This document shows positions 36,062-46,152 of a stretch of 64,000 nt of DNA, piece by piece; position 1 is the stretch's first letter, and every line of letters starts with the position of its first letter. This stretch comes from JANSWP01 sp041941305 (lineage in GTDB: Bacteria > Bacteroidota > Bacteroidia > Chitinophagales > Saprospiraceae). The translations under genes were made by a program, and so were the position numbers. Under the pieces are notes generated by a model. The model had not been told where the DNA came from, ran no database searches, and was given only the letters and a program-made list of their open reading frames with translations. The stretch spans positions 1 to 64,000 of the forward strand of contig JBGTQJ010000034.1 in NCBI GenBank assembly GCA_041941305.1, read 5' to 3'.

Positions 36062-38449
36062 TTATTCTGTCCTCAATGAATTTACCGGGTTGGCGAGGGC
36101 TGCCTTGATACTTTGAAATCCTACTGTCAAAAAAGCAATGCCTAATGCAGCAATCCCCGCCAAAAGAAATACAGTCCAGGAAATGTCAATGCGATAGGCA
36201 AAATCCTCCAGCCAATTATTCATGAAATAATAGGCTAGGGGAGTGGCAAGCAGCAGTGCAATCAAAACAAGTCTTAGAAAATCTTTTGACAGTAGTGCCA
36301 CCAAACTATTTGTAGTAGCACCCAGCACTTTTCTGATTCCAATTTCCTTGACTCTTTGCCGAACAGCAAAAGCAGATAAACCAAATAAACCGATGCAGGC
36401 CAGCAAAATACCCAAGCCAGAAAAGAAAGCGAATAATTTTGCCAATCGCTGGTCAGCAATGTATTGCTCGCCAAAGTGCTGGTTAGCAAAAAAATATTCA
36501 AAAGGCAAATCGGGGAAAAATTGAGCCCATTTCTGTTCAATCGCTGCAATGGTTTCCGGCAAATTTGATGTCGACAATCGAAGGGAAATGTGCCGATAAA
36601 AATGGTCGTCCATCATGAACAGAAGTGGTTGGATATCTTGTCGTAAGGAGTGGAAATGAAAGTCTTTCACGACACCAATTACAAAACCAACATTTTCTCC
36701 ATCATTTGCAAAGTCATACATTTTTCCGATAGCTTCCTGTGGGTCTGCCCATCCCAATTCTCTGGCAAGGGATTCATTGATAACGGCTCTTTCAAGAGTA
36801 TCTGTGCTGATATCTTTTGAGAAAGCTCTGCCAGCCGCCATTTCCATACCGTAGGTTTTAAAATAATCATAGCTTATAGGGTTGGTTTGAAAATTTCGTC
36901 CTGACTCCATCCCTTCAAACCGGCAAACGAATCCAAAAACCTGCTGTCCAGGCACCAATTCCGACATAGTTGTGGACGTGATTTCAGGTGATTTTTTGAG
37001 TTCATTTTCAAAAGCAGTAAATCTTTGGGTTACTTCAGGATTGGCTCTTGTTGGCAATACAAGGACCTCCTCTATGTCCATACCCAGCGGTTGATTTTGC
37101 ATGAACTGCAATTGTTGATTTACAATCAGGGTAGCGGCAATCAAGCCCAATGAAAGTGCAAATTGGAGCACAACCAAACCTTTGATGACGGGCACCCCAC
37201 CAATCTTTTGGGTATCCTTTCTGAAGATTTGTATTGGACGAAAAGATTTACCAACATAAGCAGGATACAAACCTCCCAAAATGCCAGTCAAAAAGAAAAT
37301 AATCAAAGCCATTGGAATCATTTCAGCGCCAAAAGAAAAATGATTCCCAGTTACTTGTTCCCACAAGCCAGTCCCTATTTGTAATATGCCCAAAGCAAAA
37401 ATGACACTGATGGCACTCACCAAAAAGGACTCTCCCAAAAAAGGCAAAGCCAATTGACCACCATCGGCACCCAATACTTTGCGGACTCCTATTTCCTTAT
37501 TTCTTTGCAAGGCAAGGGCTGTAGCAAGGTTGGCATAGTTAAAGACAGAAATGAGTAAAATAATGAGACCGATAATTCCAAAAATGTAGAGGTTTTTCAA
37601 TTTGCCCTGAGCTTCCAATTCTCCATAAACCGGATTTAAATGAATATCTGTCATCGCATGTAAATACAAACCCATTTCCTGACCATACAACTCATAATAT
37701 TCAGGGTTGGAATAATCTTTTGCAATTCGTTCTATTTTGGTTCCTAAGACAGCGGGATCTGCTTCCGGTTTTAATAACAAATAGGTGTGGTAATAATGTG
37801 AATACCAGGAATTTAACTGCCAATACCTAACAGAAATATCCGGGTGATTTCGGAGAGAGGCGATGGAGGCGAGGAAGTTAAAATTGAAATGTGAGTTATC
37901 AGGAACTTCCTCCAGGATGCCTGTCACCTGAAAAGTGAATTGGTTATCGATTTCCAAATGCTGACCAATGGGATTTTCATTCCCAAAGTATTTTTGAGCA
38001 GCCTTTTCAGTCAAAACCAAGCTGTATGGTTCGTCTAAGGCGGTTACTGGATTGCCTTCCTTTAATTCAAAATCAAATACCTCAAAAACCGTCGAATCGG
38101 TAAAGAAAAAAGCATCTTCATAAAACTGTAAATCTCCTTTTTCTACCAATGATGGAAACTTCCTGAATCTTACATATTTGTCGATCTCAGGAAAATCAGA
38201 CGAAAAAGCAGGTGCCATAGCTCCTGATGAAACTGCGCTTCGACTTCCAGAATTTAGGTTGCCTACATTCAATCTATAAATGTTTTCCGCATGCTGGTGG
38301 TATTTATCAAAATTTAGCTCGGTTCGAATATGGCTGAATATCAATAAACAACAGGTCATGGCAATGGCCATTCCTCCAATATTGACGAAAGAATAGCCGC
38401 GCATTTTCCAAAGGCGACGGAAAGTGAGGTTTAAGAAATTTTTTAGCAT
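36062..38449 (-). CDS. Orphan FtsX/MacB-type ABC permease, paralog 5 (middle gene of unit 2)
   Basis: 795 residues (MLKNFLNLTFRRLWKMRGYSFVN). TM1 IGGMAIAMTCCLLIFSHI; core 1 NKEIGVRKVLGADGGQLALPFL (about 320); core 2 RVKEIGIRKVLGATTNSLVALLSKDF (about 702); end IKAALANPVNSLRTE. FNYANLATALALQRNKEIGV carries the family's usual FN(Y/F)-N-T helix with ANLATA instead of MNLTTA. It is separated from paralog 6 by 94 bp containing a long palindrome (38468-38531) that ends 19 bp before the start codon and could attenuate or process the transcript. Probably co-transcribed with 38544-40934 and 33630-36029. Confidence 0.91.
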   Translation of the reverse strand: MLKNFLNLTFRRLWKMRGYSFVNIGGMAIAMTCCLLIFSHIRTELNFDKYHQHAENIYRLNVGNLNSGSRSAVSSGAMAPAFSSDFPEIDKYVRFRKFPSLVEKGDLQFYEDAFFFTDSTVFEVFDFELKEGNPVTALDEPYSLVLTEKAAQKYFGNENPIGQHLEIDNQFTFQVTGILEEVPDNSHFNFNFLASIASLRNHPDISVRYWQLNSWYSHYYHTYLLLKPEADPAVLGTKIERIAKDYSNPEYYELYGQEMGLYLHAMTDIHLNPVYGELEAQGKLKNLYIFGIIGLIILLISVFNYANLATALALQRNKEIGVRKVLGADGGQLALPFLGESFLVSAISVIFALGILQIGTGLWEQVTGNHFSFGAEMIPMALIIFFLTGILGGLYPAYVGKSFRPIQIFRKDTQKIGGVPVIKGLVVLQFALSLGLIAATLIVNQQLQFMQNQPLGMDIEEVLVLPTRANPEVTQRFTAFENELKKSPEITSTTMSELVPGQQVFGFVCRFEGMESGRNFQTNPISYDYFKTYGMEMAAGRAFSKDISTDTLERAVINESLARELGWADPQEAIGKMYDFANDGENVGFVIGVVKDFHFHSLRQDIQPLLFMMDDHFYRHISLRLSTSNLPETIAAIEQKWAQFFPDLPFEYFFANQHFGEQYIADQRLAKLFAFFSGLGILLACIGLFGLSAFAVRQRVKEIGIRKVLGATTNSLVALLSKDFLRLVLIALLLATPLAYYFMNNWLEDFAYRIDISWTVFLLAGIAALGIAFLTVGFQSIKAALANPVNSLRTE

Positions 38450-38467
38450 AGGTTTGGACTTTTAACG

Positions 38468-38531
38468 GTAGCACGGCTCTCCCTAGCCGTGCATATTTGA
38501 GTATTTGCACGGTTAGGGAGAGCCGTGCTAC
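38468..38531. repeat. 26-bp inverted repeat between two permease genes
   Basis: GTAGCACGGCTCTCCCTAGC and following bases (38468-38493) pair with 38506-38531 at 25 of 26 positions, with a 12-bp AT-rich loop. The arms are more GC-rich than the surroundings. It lies within transcription unit 2, upstream of paralog 5. Confidence 0.85.
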
Positions 38532-38543
38532 TTTTTACAAACC

Positions 38544-40934
38544 CTATTCGTTTCGCAAGCTATCAATGGGATTGGCCAAAGCTGCTTTTACACTCTGAAA
38601 ACTGACAGTCAATAGTGCAATTCCAACAGCAATGCATCCTGCTAAAAGGAATACTGCCCATGGAAAATCGATACGATAAGCGAAGTTGTTTAGCCAATAT
38701 TCATTCATCGCCCACCAGGTAACAGGCATAGCAATTATTAAGGAGAGTAAAGCAGGCAGTACATAATGTCGAGAAGTCAGCCAAACCAGGTTTTTGACAG
38801 GAGCGCCGAGTATTTTTCGGATGCTCAATTCTTTTTGTCGGTATTGGAGCAACAAACTAATCAGACCATACAATCCAAGGCAGGTGACCAAAATGATGAG
38901 TACAGTAAATAAGCCAACCATATTGCCAAATTGCCGGTCAGCCAGGTAGGATTGCTCTATATTTTCGTCCAGAAAGGACAAGGCAAATGGCAGGTCGGGT
39001 GCTATTTTTTCCCAATCGGACTGAATGGAAGCCATGATTTCAGAGATGTTGCCTGGATTTAGGCGAAGCAAAATATAACGCATATGTGTTTCCGGGACAT
39101 AAACAACCAATGGAATAATCGGGTCATGTAAGCTGTTTATATGAAAGTCTTTGACAACTCCCACCACTTGTCCTGATTTTATACTTCCAATTTGCAATGT
39201 TTGTCCTAGTGGTTCTTCAAAACCAAATAATTTAACAGCGGTCTCATTTAAAATAATGCCCGAAGCGGTATCGGTTGGAAACGCTTCTAAAAATTCACGT
39301 CCTTCCACCATTTCGATACCAAGTGTTTTGAAATAATCGAAATAAGCATTCAGGGAATGGAGGGCAGGTGCCTGTCCTGGCTCCGTTTCTTCATGAATGA
39401 CGGGCATGGAACCATAATTACCGTCAAAAATATCTCCGGCAGAAATCCCTGAGATATGAGGATTTTGCCCAAAAATCTGTTTCGCCAACTGAAATCGGTC
39501 GTTAAAATCATCAGTTGCCATTTGCAAAGAGACTACTTGTTCTTTGTCAAAGCCCAAATCCCGATTGAGCATAAAATCCAATTGATGGCGTACCAAAAAA
39601 GTTGCTGCAATCAGACCTGTTGCAATGGCAAATTGAAGGACGAGTAAGGTTTTTTGAACCCTTTGCCCAGATTTTCCCCTCCGCGTCATTTCTTTCAAAA
39701 TGCGAACTGGTCGAAATTTAGATAAGATAATAGCCGGGTAAATACCTGCCAAAATACCTATTAAAATGGCGACTATAACCAGTGCTGGCAACAATGTCCA
39801 GTAATCAGAAGTAGTCAAATCAAAGCTCCAGCCCAGGGCATTTTGAAGTCCAAATTTTCCAACCTCAAACCAAACCACCGCGAATGCCAAACTTAATCCT
39901 GCAATCAAAACTGCCTCTCCTGTAAACTGCCGGATTACTGCCAATTTGCCAGCTCCCAAAACCTTCCGAACACCTACTTCCCGTTCCCTTCGAATTGAAC
40001 GGGCAGCAGTCAAATTCATAAAGTTGAATCCAGCAATCAACAAAATCAAAGCAGCAATGGCAGCCAATCCATAGATGTAAGTCAAATTTCCGCGCCGCCA
40101 CCAATGTGCATTGTTCAGTTGCCAGGAATTGAAATAGACATCCTGGAGCGATTGTAAGCGCAAAGCAAGTCTTTCTGCGCGTTCAGGCTCCATGTGTTCC
40201 TTTAGAAAAGCAGGAAACTTTTGCTCTAATTCAGCCGGAGCTATCCCTTCTTCCAATTGGATATAAGTGTGAAAACTTATCCAGCGCCAGGATTCCAAAT
40301 TAACGGGATAGCCAAAAGGAACTTTGAAGGTGGAAAATGAAATCAAGGTCTTAAAATCAAAATGAGACCGCGATGGTTCGTTGGCAAGTACGCCGGTAAC
40401 TTCAAGCGGTGTTTCCTCATTCAGCAAGATGGATTTCCCAAGGGGATTTTCAGTGCCAAAGTATTTTTCCGCAATACTCGGCGTCAAAACAACTGAACCA
40501 GGAGCAGTTAAGGCTGTAAGTCGGTCGCCATGGCTCAATTCAAAGTCAAACATTTGAAAAAAACCTTCATCCGTATACCAAACTTTATTTTCGTAATATT
40601 GATCACCCTGGTATTCTAAAATCACATCGTCAGTATATCGCATTCGAACTGCCTCTTTCACTTCAGGGAAGGAAGCTTTCAAGGCAGGTCCGGTAGGTGG
40701 TGCAACGGTGACCATATGCCTTCCATCAGCTCGGGCAATTGTTTCGTCAAGCGTCACCTTAAAAATTCGATCGCTTTTTGTATGCCAGGCATCCGTCCCC
40801 AGTTCATGATTGACATACAATAAAATAAATAGAACCCCTGCAAATGCTAATGAAAATCCAAGTAAGTGAATGAAAGTAGTCTGCTTATCCCGCCAACAAT
40901 TGCGGATAGCAACTTTAAAGTAATTTTGGAACAT
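38544..40934 (-). CDS. Orphan FtsX/MacB-type ABC permease, paralog 6, divergent (first gene of unit 2)
   Basis: 796 residues from the ATG at 40934 (MFQNYFKVAIRNCWRDKQTTFIH); an in-frame extension of 12 codons upstream is not supported by the paralogs. Core 1 RREREVGVRKVLGAGKLAVIRQFT (about 321) is standard. Core 2 is not: KELSIRKILGAPVKNLVWLTSRHY (about 702) replaces KEIGIRKVLGA...LLSKDF. The C-terminus VKAALANPIDSLRNE keeps the signature. The divergent second core suggests a specialised or heteromeric role. A sigma-54-like element (40992-41008) and two dyads (41071-41109) precede it; the leader is about 47 bases. Confidence 0.9.
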   Translation of the reverse strand: MFQNYFKVAIRNCWRDKQTTFIHLLGFSLAFAGVLFILLYVNHELGTDAWHTKSDRIFKVTLDETIARADGRHMVTVAPPTGPALKASFPEVKEAVRMRYTDDVILEYQGDQYYENKVWYTDEGFFQMFDFELSHGDRLTALTAPGSVVLTPSIAEKYFGTENPLGKSILLNEETPLEVTGVLANEPSRSHFDFKTLISFSTFKVPFGYPVNLESWRWISFHTYIQLEEGIAPAELEQKFPAFLKEHMEPERAERLALRLQSLQDVYFNSWQLNNAHWWRRGNLTYIYGLAAIAALILLIAGFNFMNLTAARSIRREREVGVRKVLGAGKLAVIRQFTGEAVLIAGLSLAFAVVWFEVGKFGLQNALGWSFDLTTSDYWTLLPALVIVAILIGILAGIYPAIILSKFRPVRILKEMTRRGKSGQRVQKTLLVLQFAIATGLIAATFLVRHQLDFMLNRDLGFDKEQVVSLQMATDDFNDRFQLAKQIFGQNPHISGISAGDIFDGNYGSMPVIHEETEPGQAPALHSLNAYFDYFKTLGIEMVEGREFLEAFPTDTASGIILNETAVKLFGFEEPLGQTLQIGSIKSGQVVGVVKDFHINSLHDPIIPLVVYVPETHMRYILLRLNPGNISEIMASIQSDWEKIAPDLPFALSFLDENIEQSYLADRQFGNMVGLFTVLIILVTCLGLYGLISLLLQYRQKELSIRKILGAPVKNLVWLTSRHYVLPALLSLIIAMPVTWWAMNEYWLNNFAYRIDFPWAVFLLAGCIAVGIALLTVSFQSVKAALANPIDSLRNE

Positions 40935-40991
40935 AGGTGGGTTTTTAGAAGGATGACTTTTCCTTCGCAAAGGGTATTTTTTTAATATTGG

Positions 40992-41008
40992 TTCAATGAA
41001 TGTTCCAA
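40992..41008 (-). promoter_or_regulatory. Sigma-54-like promoter of permease unit 2
   Basis: The minus strand reads TTGGAACATTCATTGAA: GG-N10-GA. -24 lies 74 bp from the nearest dyad centre. Predicted start about 47 bases upstream of the ATG at 40934. Confidence 0.55.
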
Positions 41009-41070
41009 TAAGGTTTGTATGTTGATAATCAATTGGTTATGGCGCTTTGTGAGCGGAAAGGACGATAATT

Positions 41071-41109
41071 TTGTTCGGAATTGGACAATTTTTGTTCGGT
41101 TTTGAACGA
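41071..41109 (-). promoter_or_regulatory. Paired enhancer-like dyads of permease unit 2
   Basis: TTGTTC-GGAATT-GGACAA (41071-41088) and TTGTTC-GGTTTT-GAACGA (41092-41109), 21 bp apart. Both halves of each dyad are well conserved, making this the clearest of the four pairs. Confidence 0.75.
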
Positions 41110-41129
41110 GGATTGGGAAGGAGAATTAG

Positions 41130-41345
41130 TCAGGCGATATTGGCTATTTTCTTGTCGGTCGTTTGCTGCCTTTTCGAAAAAAGAGACAAGTTAGTCCCTT
41201 CGCTTTTATTGACCATATTGGGCCAACTGTTATAGAAGCCCCTCATTTTATGGATGTTGATCAACATCCGCATATTGGATTATCAACCTTGACTTATTTG
41301 TTGGAGGGACAGGTTGAACATAAAGACAGTACAGGCGCGCATCAA
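41130..41345 (+). pseudogene. Pirin fragment (N-terminal part only)
   Basis: Reading from 41130 gives SGDIGYFLVGRLLPFRKKRQ then VSPFAFIDHIGP, a hydrophobic spacer and MDVDQHPHIGLSTLTYLLEG followed by QVEHKDS. This is the start of a pirin-family protein, including the metal-binding histidines of the DQHPHIG segment. A stop codon precedes it in frame, there is no start codon, and the frame runs into the 3' end of the permease gene at 41347, so both ends are missing. Pirins are about 230-290 residues; only about 70 remain. Its position exactly between the dyads of unit 2 and the last gene of unit 1 suggests it was broken when a permease unit was inserted or rearranged. Confidence 0.8.
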
Positions 41346-41346
41346 A

Positions 41347-43740
41347 TTATTCACTCCGCAAACTTTCCAGTGGATTTGCAAGTGCTGCTCTAAGACTTTG
41401 AAATCCAACTGTAAAAAAAGCGATGCTAATTGCCAATATCCCTGCCAGCGCAAACATCCACCAGGCAATATCTACGCGATATGCAAAATCAGCGAGCCAT
41501 TGTTCCATTGAAAAATAAGCTAAAGGACTGGCAATAAGGATGGCGATTACAACCAGTTTCAGAAAATCTTTCGATAATAATGCAACGATCCCAGTTAGAC
41601 TAGCTCCCAAGACCTTTCTGATGCCGATTTCTTTGGTTCTTCTCTCAGCCGTGTAAGCTGCTAAACCAAACAATCCAAGGCATGAAATTAGAATAGCCAG
41701 GATGGTAAAAGCCATGACGATTTTGGAAAGGCGGTTTTCACTGCTGTATAGTCTTTCGGATTGCTCATCGAGAAAAGTATATTCAAAAGCTGATTTTGGG
41801 AGGTGGTTGTTGAATTCCAATTCCAGACGACGAAGGGATTTTTGCAATTCTCTCGAAGAAAGTTTGACGAGCAAATAGGGTGTCCAACCCAATCTATTGC
41901 CATTGGTAAATACATAGGGAGATATTGGATTGTGCAATGATTCATGATGAAAATCTTCAACGACGCCAACAATCGTAGTTGGTCTTTGGTATAAATTTGG
42001 TGGGCTTTTGCCTATCGCTTCCTCAGGCGTCCAGCCTAAGAATTTTACACCAGCTTCATTCATCACAACCTGTATAGTAGTATCTTCTTGGGATTTTTCC
42101 GGTAGGGTTTTACCCGCCAGAAATTTTAATCCAAGGACTTCTTCAAATCCTTTCAGTGCACGATTTGAACTAACAGAAGTCACTTTGTCACTTTGACCGG
42201 GTTTACTCATAGAATAACCGCTAACGGAAATTCCGGGAAAGCCTTGTGTTCTGCACAAACTTTGAACCTCTGGAAGGCTTTGGTATTTGTTCATTAAACC
42301 CTCGATTTGGGAGCTTTCCTCGGCAGCAAATGTGTTGATAGCAATGACCTGATCTGGTTGAAAGCCCAGATTCTTTTGTCCGATGAAGTTGAGTTGATTG
42401 TTTAGCACGATGGCTCCGAAAATCAAACCTATACACACTGAAAATTGTCCCACGACCAAAGTTTGTCTGAAAAATCGATTTCCGGTTGCCCCTTTTTGAG
42501 TCGGTTGTAAAAGCCGATTGGGAGCAATAGAAGACAGAAATAAGGCTGGATACAGTCCGGCACTTAGTGTTATCAATGCCCAAATGCCAAATAAACCTAG
42601 TAACCAACTGGGATTCAATAAATTACTAGTGTTTAAGCTGTGCCCGGTTAGCAGCTCAAAAACGGGTGCGCCTAATTCTACCAGTAATATTCCTACAAGT
42701 AATGCTGCTGCCACCAGTATACCGGTTTCTACATAAAATCGTCGAATCATTTGAAAACTTGAAGCACCTAAAGTTTTATTAATCCCCACTTCTCTAAAGC
42801 GTTGTTGAGTCCTGGCAGTGGTCATGTTGATGTAGTTGAAACAAGCCAATAATAAAACTGCCAATGCCAAAATACTCATAATGCGCACCTGGGAAATATC
42901 AGATATCCTGCTACTGTAACCAAAATCAGCAATGCCAGCAGAATGCAAGTGAATGTCGGTTAAGGGCTGCATCCAAAATGAAAACCATTGATTGTCTTTT
43001 TCCACGGCTTCATCTAAAACCAGATTCATCGAGGTGACTACTGCTTCCTGGTCAGAAGTGGGATGTAAATGGATGAATGTTTCAAAACTGCAATTACTCC
43101 AATAGAGGTTTTCAGAAGCCCATTTGAGGCTATAAAAGGAGCCAATCATGGCACAATCGAGTGATGAGTTTTCCGGAAAGTCTTCATAAACACCCGTGAT
43201 TTCCAAATCGTGTTTGTTGTCCACTTTCAAAATTTTTCCAACCGGATTTTCAGCGCCAAACATTTTTTCAGAGGCGCTTTGACTTAAAATAATCTGATTG
43301 GGCGCATTGAGGGCAGTACCTGGGTCGCCATGTAAAAGTGGCACATCAAAAATGTTGAATAGACTGGAGTCAGCCCAGTAAAAATCCTTCTCGGCATAGT
43401 TTTTTTCATCTACATGAATAAATGCAGTACGTCCGAAATTATGTCTCAGGAATCGGGCTTGCTCCAATACTTCGCTTATTTTTTCCTTAAAAGCCGGTCC
43501 AGCAATATTCGGAACCTGTGCCCATTTTTCCCGAATTTCTTCGTACTCTACCTTAACTCCAATGCGATAAATTTCATTTGCTTTTTCGTGGTATTTGTCA
43601 AATGACAATTCATCGACTACAAAAAGGATGAGGATAAGGGAAACTGCAATGCCCACGGCTAATCCAGACAAATTCAAAAAACTGAAAAAGCGGTTGTTCC
43701 ATAGGTTGCGAAGGGCGATTTTGAAATGATTTTTTATCAT
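41347..43740 (-). CDS. Orphan FtsX/MacB-type ABC permease, paralog 7 (last gene of unit 1)
   Basis: 797 residues (MIKNHFKIALRNLWNNRFFSFLN). TM1 LSGLAVGIAVSLILILFV; core 1 FREVGINKTLGASSFQMIRRFY (about 317), where the usual VGVRKT is VGINKT; core 2 RTKEIGIRKVLGASLTGIVALLSKDF (about 704); end LRAALANPLESLRSE. The exchange of Arg for Asn in the first core loop is a change at an otherwise constant position in the array. It lies 19 bp after paralog 8, so co-transcription is very likely. The stop codon abuts the pirin remnant on the opposite strand, leaving no room for a separate terminator. Confidence 0.91.
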   Translation of the reverse strand: MIKNHFKIALRNLWNNRFFSFLNLSGLAVGIAVSLILILFVVDELSFDKYHEKANEIYRIGVKVEYEEIREKWAQVPNIAGPAFKEKISEVLEQARFLRHNFGRTAFIHVDEKNYAEKDFYWADSSLFNIFDVPLLHGDPGTALNAPNQIILSQSASEKMFGAENPVGKILKVDNKHDLEITGVYEDFPENSSLDCAMIGSFYSLKWASENLYWSNCSFETFIHLHPTSDQEAVVTSMNLVLDEAVEKDNQWFSFWMQPLTDIHLHSAGIADFGYSSRISDISQVRIMSILALAVLLLACFNYINMTTARTQQRFREVGINKTLGASSFQMIRRFYVETGILVAAALLVGILLVELGAPVFELLTGHSLNTSNLLNPSWLLGLFGIWALITLSAGLYPALFLSSIAPNRLLQPTQKGATGNRFFRQTLVVGQFSVCIGLIFGAIVLNNQLNFIGQKNLGFQPDQVIAINTFAAEESSQIEGLMNKYQSLPEVQSLCRTQGFPGISVSGYSMSKPGQSDKVTSVSSNRALKGFEEVLGLKFLAGKTLPEKSQEDTTIQVVMNEAGVKFLGWTPEEAIGKSPPNLYQRPTTIVGVVEDFHHESLHNPISPYVFTNGNRLGWTPYLLVKLSSRELQKSLRRLELEFNNHLPKSAFEYTFLDEQSERLYSSENRLSKIVMAFTILAILISCLGLFGLAAYTAERRTKEIGIRKVLGASLTGIVALLSKDFLKLVVIAILIASPLAYFSMEQWLADFAYRVDIAWWMFALAGILAISIAFFTVGFQSLRAALANPLESLRSE

Positions 43741-43759
43741 AATAGACTTGTATTTCTTG

Positions 43760-46150
43760 TTATTCGCTTCTTAGGCTTTCTACTGGATTTGCCAAAGCTG
43801 CCCGAACACTCTGAAAACTTATGGTCAAAAAGACAATGCCCAATACGGTAATCCCTGAAAAGAAGAATATGCCAAATCCCAAATCCACATGATAGACATA
43901 GTCATTGAGCCAATCATTTCCAAAATAATAGATGGCGGGTAAGGCGAGAAAAAAAGCCAGGAATACCAATCGGACAAAACGGGAAGAAAGCAAGCCAACA
44001 ATTCCCAAAACCGAAGCACCCAGGACTTTTCGAATCCCGATTTCTTTCGTACGACGGGCAATCGCAAAAGAAGCCAAGCCATATAATCCTAGGCATGCTA
44101 TGAAAATAGCCAAAAATGCAAAAAGGGTAATTACACTCAACATTTGTTGTTCCGCCGTGTATTTTTGGGCAAAAAAATCATCCAGAAAGTAATAGTCAAA
44201 TGGAAAACGATGTTCGAATTTTTCCCAAAGGTTTTTCATCTCAGGTAACAAAACGGGTAGCTTGGAAGGATCTAAGCGTACGGAAGTATGAGATGGACGA
44301 CCATCCAGGTACATCAACAAGGGGCTGACTCCCTGATGAAGCGAATTGAAGTTAAAGTCCTTTATTACACCAACAACAGGGTACTTATCCTCTCTTCCGA
44401 CAAATTGAATGGTTCTTTCAAGGGGATTTTCCCAGGCGGTTTGTTTTACAAATGCTTCATTTACGATAAGACCTCCAGCATTGAAATCAGATGCCATACC
44501 CAAAAAACGCCCTGCTGCCATTTCCATGCCCAATGTTTGGAAGTAATTCGTATCTACCCCATACATTCGAACCCGTAGCTCTTCGCCGTTAAAACCTTCC
44601 GGTATGACTGTTGAGCCAAAGGTTCCATCACCAACGACAGCTCTACACATAGAAACGGATTGGATTCCAGGTAGTGCTTCCAATTCGTTTTTAAATGCAG
44701 CAGCATTGCTTTTGATGTCAGGAGGCGTATCCATTACGAGCACCTGCTCTTTGTCAAAGCCCAAGTCCTTGTTTAAAATATAATTGAACTGATGATGAAG
44801 CACTAGTGTGCCTGCTATCAATCCAATCGAAATGGTTAATTGCAAAGTCGTTAATATCTGACGAGGTAATTGACCTCCGGGAGCTAACCTAAATGCACTT
44901 CTTAAAACAGATGCCGGTCTAAACCTGGTCAATAACCAACCGGGAAAAAAACCGGAAATGAGGCTTGTTGCCAAAATGACGGCGACAAAAAGTCCAAAGC
45001 TTTCAAAGGAGAAAAGCGAATTGGCAGGAATGTCCTTTCCAAACCACAGATTGAATTTTGGCAAACAATATTGCGCCAAACCAACTGCCAGGATTCCGGC
45101 AAATAAAGTCATTGCAAAAGTCTCCGTCATAAACTGACCAATCAGTTGTTTTTTTTGAGCACCCAATACTTTTTTTACTCCGACTTCTTTTGCCCTCTGC
45201 AAGGATTTAGCAGTAGTAATGTTGATATAATTAAAACAGGCTATTAACAATATCAGCAGTGCGATTAAAGAAAAAGTACGAAGGAAAGTAGCACTACCGT
45301 ATTTATCCCCTCTCAGGTGAGCTAAATCAGTTGAGTTTAGATAAATCTCCTTTAGTGGTTGGAGATAGAAAGAATAAACATCCGTTCTGTTCTCCATATA
45401 TTGGGCAGTAAAATCCGGCAGTTTTTCATTGACAGTCGAAATTTGTTCTGGTTGACGCAATAAAACATAAGTTGCAACCGATTGAGCCAACCAGTTATTC
45501 ATAAAATTAAAATTCAATAGCTTGGCATGACTTTCTGTAGATGCCCAGGAGATAAGTGCATCAAATTGAATATGGGATTGACGGGGCGCGGGTTTAACCA
45601 AACCCGCTACTACAAAATCTATATCGTTTTGTCCTTTAATTATTTTCCCAATAGGATCCCTTCCTCCAAACAAGGTTGTTGCCAATTTGGGTGTGATGAT
45701 TACCTGACCTGGTTTACTCAATATTTCCACAGGGTCGCCTCCCTGTATCATTTCGAAGTCAAAAACGTAGAAAAAATTAGTATCAACAAACACCCAATTT
45801 TTGACAAAGGTATTTTGGTCTTCATACGATACCAAAACTTCGTCAAACCAGGGCGCGATGCGTGTTCCAGCTTCAACTTCTGGAAAATCTGTGTCTAAGG
45901 TCGGTGCCATCAAGCCTGGGGTTTCGGCATTTTTGCTCAAGTCTCCACTTTGCTCTTTTACAAATTTATTGACGCGAAAAATGCGATCTGCTTTTACATG
46001 AAAAGCATCAAACCGGCATTCATCATTAATAAAAGTAAATGCCAATAATACTGCAGTTAAACCCAATATTAAACCACTGGTGGTCAGTAAAAAATGGATT
46101 TTTTGACGAGAAATACTGCGCAATAAGAGTTGAATGTTTTGTTTCAGCAT
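43760..46150 (-). CDS. Orphan FtsX/MacB-type ABC permease, paralog 8 (middle gene of unit 1)
   Basis: 796 residues (MLKQNIQLLLRSISRQKIHFLL). The N-terminus deviates most from the family, which normally has NYFKIAxRN. TM1 TSGLILGLTAVLLAFTFI; core 1 AKEVGVKKVLGAQKKQLIGQFM (about 324); core 2 RTKEIGIRKVLGASVLGIVGLLSSRFVRLVF (about 704), SSRF replacing SKDF; end VRAALANPVESLRSE. The start codon lies only two bases from an 18-copy heptamer array (46153-46278), so the repeat forms the entire immediate 5' leader of this cistron within the transcript. That could lower or time its translation relative to the neighbours. Confidence 0.91.
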   Translation of the reverse strand: MLKQNIQLLLRSISRQKIHFLLTTSGLILGLTAVLLAFTFINDECRFDAFHVKADRIFRVNKFVKEQSGDLSKNAETPGLMAPTLDTDFPEVEAGTRIAPWFDEVLVSYEDQNTFVKNWVFVDTNFFYVFDFEMIQGGDPVEILSKPGQVIITPKLATTLFGGRDPIGKIIKGQNDIDFVVAGLVKPAPRQSHIQFDALISWASTESHAKLLNFNFMNNWLAQSVATYVLLRQPEQISTVNEKLPDFTAQYMENRTDVYSFYLQPLKEIYLNSTDLAHLRGDKYGSATFLRTFSLIALLILLIACFNYINITTAKSLQRAKEVGVKKVLGAQKKQLIGQFMTETFAMTLFAGILAVGLAQYCLPKFNLWFGKDIPANSLFSFESFGLFVAVILATSLISGFFPGWLLTRFRPASVLRSAFRLAPGGQLPRQILTTLQLTISIGLIAGTLVLHHQFNYILNKDLGFDKEQVLVMDTPPDIKSNAAAFKNELEALPGIQSVSMCRAVVGDGTFGSTVIPEGFNGEELRVRMYGVDTNYFQTLGMEMAAGRFLGMASDFNAGGLIVNEAFVKQTAWENPLERTIQFVGREDKYPVVGVIKDFNFNSLHQGVSPLLMYLDGRPSHTSVRLDPSKLPVLLPEMKNLWEKFEHRFPFDYYFLDDFFAQKYTAEQQMLSVITLFAFLAIFIACLGLYGLASFAIARRTKEIGIRKVLGASVLGIVGLLSSRFVRLVFLAFFLALPAIYYFGNDWLNDYVYHVDLGFGIFFFSGITVLGIVFLTISFQSVRAALANPVESLRSE

Positions 46151-46152
46151 GG

